From: Jimgerdemannia flammicorona
Lineage: Eukaryota; Mucoromycota; Endogonomycetes; Endogonales; Endogonaceae
NCBI GenBank assembly: GCA_003990745.1
Contig: RBNI01001630.1
Coordinates: 1 to 21,541 of the forward strand
DNA: 21,541 nt
Direction of reading: 5' to 3'
The translations under genes and the position numbers were made by a program. Positions 19,902 to 21,541 of the stretch are shown here, in pieces. Numbering within the stretch: position 1 is the first letter of the stretch; the number at the start of each line of letters is the position of its first letter. The notes below the pieces were generated by a model. That model ran no database searches and was not told where the DNA came from. It saw only the letters and a program-made list of their open reading frames with translations.

Positions 19902-20875
19902 TTAGAGTAGAAAGTTCAGAACTATGGGGGCTTCATCATCATCATCATCACTGAAGGAGATGAGATCCACGAATTCTTCATACAGGTCATGCATTTCGCA
20001 TATATACTTCAGATATGTCACGCAGGATGATGTCATCGCCAATGACATCATCATGTTCAGCAGTGGCAGAAAAATTGGGAACAAGATCTGGAGCTCTTCA
20101 GTCTATGAGGTTCTCTTCCACAAAATAGGAGACAAATGTGGGGTCTTGAGGGAATCTAACCCGAATGCTTGGGCCTTGGAATACTGAGATCAATTCTTGC
20201 AGGAATTGGTCTGGGTTGTCCTGAAGGATAGGATACCAGAAGTCTTCGCTGTTGAGGGTGATAGTGGACTGGGCTTCTGTAGCCACCCTGGCTTCTAGTG
20301 CATTGATACAGTAGGATGACAGTATTGGAGGGATCATTGTCTTCTGCTTCATCTTCATCAAATCAGATTATATTATAGATATCCTTCATGGCATATCTAA
20401 CTTGAGGTATTTGCAGGATATGGTCATTGGGGTGTGGGAAGGTTCTGTCTGTGGTCTGAACATATTTGAGATACTTGTGGTTGAGTTCTTATATCATATC
20501 ATCAATTTGGCCATAGGACAGGGTAGCGACCATTTTAGTGGTAGTAACTTGGAGATAGGGAATAATGGTGCTGAACTCATAGAAGAGTTCTCAATGTTTA
20601 TGGGCAATGAGTTTCTGGTGTTAAGACATCTGGGTAATGTCTGTGTCATGGTGGTATTTGACCATGTCTTCTAGGAGGCAGCCAATCTGGTAGTAGCTTG
20701 AGATTTGTCTGATTCGGTGGGCCTTGCTAAGCATGTTCAGGACATTCCATTGGGCTTCTATGAAGTAGAGGGGTGCTAGACTATGGATATTCATGAGGGG
20801 CAGAGGGGGTGTGGCTCAGTTGACAATAGCATTCTAAATGTCAGCACAGATATAGTTGTAGATCTTGGTGGTCAT
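19902..20875 (-). pseudogene. Unrecognised protein relic, about 325 codons
   Basis: I do not recognise this protein. From ATG 20875 the minus strand reads coherently through six stops (first TAG at 20836, TGA at 20818). Recognisable stretches: MTTKIYNYICADI, LAPLYFIEAQWNVLNMLSKA, YYQIGCLLEDMVKYHHDTD, ELNHKYLKYVQTTDRTFPH, QVRYAMKDIYNII and FDEDEAEDNDPSNTVI. A one-base shift near 20320 leads to INALEARVATEAQSTITLNS, DFWYPILQDNPDQFLQELIS and FPQDPTFVSYFVEENL. A second shift near 20010 leads to an acidic end (FSDDDDDEAP). It is helix-rich, with no signal peptide and no obvious catalytic motif. It holds about eight of the window's few CpGs, so it decayed later or was methylated less. Its stop is only about 7 bp from the minus-strand LTR, so it may be the last ORF of that element; a host gene is the alternative. 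Confidence 0.6.
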
Positions 20876-20954
20876 GTTTGTATATGTTCAGGAGTTGGTA
20901 TTGTATGTTTGGTTTGTTTTGATTCTTCATTTGATATGTCTTAGTACTCAGTAT

Positions 20955-21541
20955 ATATATATTTGGTCCTGATTGATAAGATTCTGTTTTCCCCCCAAGT
21001 TCTGGGTGGTATGGTGGAGAATGTTGTGGAGGAATGTCATGCTGAATTTCCATACAGGGCATTTGGTGGATGGTGGACAATTTGACTGTGAGGAGTGTTA
21101 TGATGTTGGGTAAGCTGGGGGCTATGTACAGATGCCAGAACATTGGCTGGGAGAGTGTGAGGTTTTGGGGGAATTTTGGGCTGCAATAGGGGATAGACTG
21201 GGTGTGGGGCATAGGCTGGTGGGAGAGGGGGGTCGCTGGGAGGACTTGAGATCTCGACTTGTGGGTGGGGTGGGTAATAGTTGGCTCACTATAGGGTAAG
21301 TACTAGTAGTATGGGTGGGAATGGTGGGTCATTGGCTTTTTGTTTTTGAGGAGGGGCAGTGGTTGGGGCTGTGGGAGAAGGTGTTAAAGTGAGAGGAGCT
21401 GTTGGGGGATCTGCTGACTAGATGGTGGGTGGGTTGGAGTCCTCAGAGGGACCGACATCACAGTCTGGTGGTAAAGATCTGTGAGCAGAGTGGGGGGAGG
21501 TTGGCGATAGTGTTAGACAAAGTGGTCTTTCATCAGGAAGG
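20955..21541 (+). mobile_element. LINE copy 3, 3' part of ORF2, runs off the window
   Basis: From about 20955, and clearly from CCCCCCAAGTTCTGGGT at 20990, the sequence aligns with 14250-14750 of LINE copy 2. It is 5'-truncated, the usual LINE pattern. It encodes the C-terminal part of ORF2 and keeps HWLGECEVLGEFWAAIGDRL, where copy 2 has Tyr for both the His and the Cys and a stop for Trp. It also keeps several CpGs (21233, 21255, 21453, 21503), so it is the youngest of the three copies. The left border is blurred by AT-rich sequence. Confidence 0.8.

Noticed and set aside
20402..20674. 90-codon plus-strand frame
   Set aside because: It is antisense to the unknown minus-strand relic, whose read-through is longer and continues over the whole 1 kb.
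20841..21212. 123-codon minus-strand frame
   Set aside because: It straddles the border between the unknown relic and LINE copy 3 and is antisense to the LINE over most of its length.

Overview
The window looks like a transposon graveyard from a eukaryotic genome, most likely a filamentous fungus with a large, repeat-rich genome. The reasons are a mix of an L1/Tx1-type LINE, a Ty3/gypsy element and a hAT DNA transposon, all interspersed and all broken, plus poly(A/T) tracts, long AT-rich spacers and almost no CpG. By eye I count only about two dozen CpG dinucleotides in 21.5 kb. I see none between about 2.6 and 10.9 kb, and half of them lie after 19.8 kb. I recognise no intact host gene, tRNA or rRNA. 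The species cannot be named from this sequence; candidates range from rust-like basidiomycetes to truffle-like ascomycetes.

Layout. 1-1509: imperfect 82-86 bp tandem repeats with inverted copies, a TATA-like box, a proline-rich reading frame (925-1392) and AATAAA signals. 1510-1664: an AATTGAAT-rich array ending in a hAT-like terminus. 1665-2731: the 5' part of a LINE on the minus strand (copy 1). 2999-7134: a decayed hAT element on the minus strand, with TIR-like ends, different subterminal repeat arrays at each end, and a transposase relic (about 6340 to 3980) readable from a BED-finger-like start to the hAT dimerisation domain. 7135-9180: AT-rich spacer with diverged tandem repeats.

9181-14952: a nearly full-length LINE on the plus strand (copy 2), with 5' UTR, ORF1, ORF2 (endonuclease, reverse transcriptase, C-terminal finger remnant), poly(A) tail and a candidate degenerate target-site duplication. 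14953-17127: AT-rich spacer with two long T tracts. 17128-about 19490: a Ty3/gypsy relic with LTR, primer-binding region, gag, then a deletion that joins gag to the end of RT, RNase H and the start of integrase. 19513-19895: a lone minus-strand LTR. 19902-20875: an unrecognised minus-strand protein relic of about 325 codons that becomes visible only when scattered stops are read through. 20955-21541: the 3' part of a third LINE copy, running off the window.

No operon-like or pathway organisation exists here. What unites the region is the type of decay: mainly transitions that make TAG/TGA/TAA from Trp, Arg and Gln codons, with few indels, as expected of methylcytosine deamination or a RIP-like process. 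The two most interesting items are the hidden hAT element with its end structure and the unrecognised 19.9-20.9 kb protein relic.
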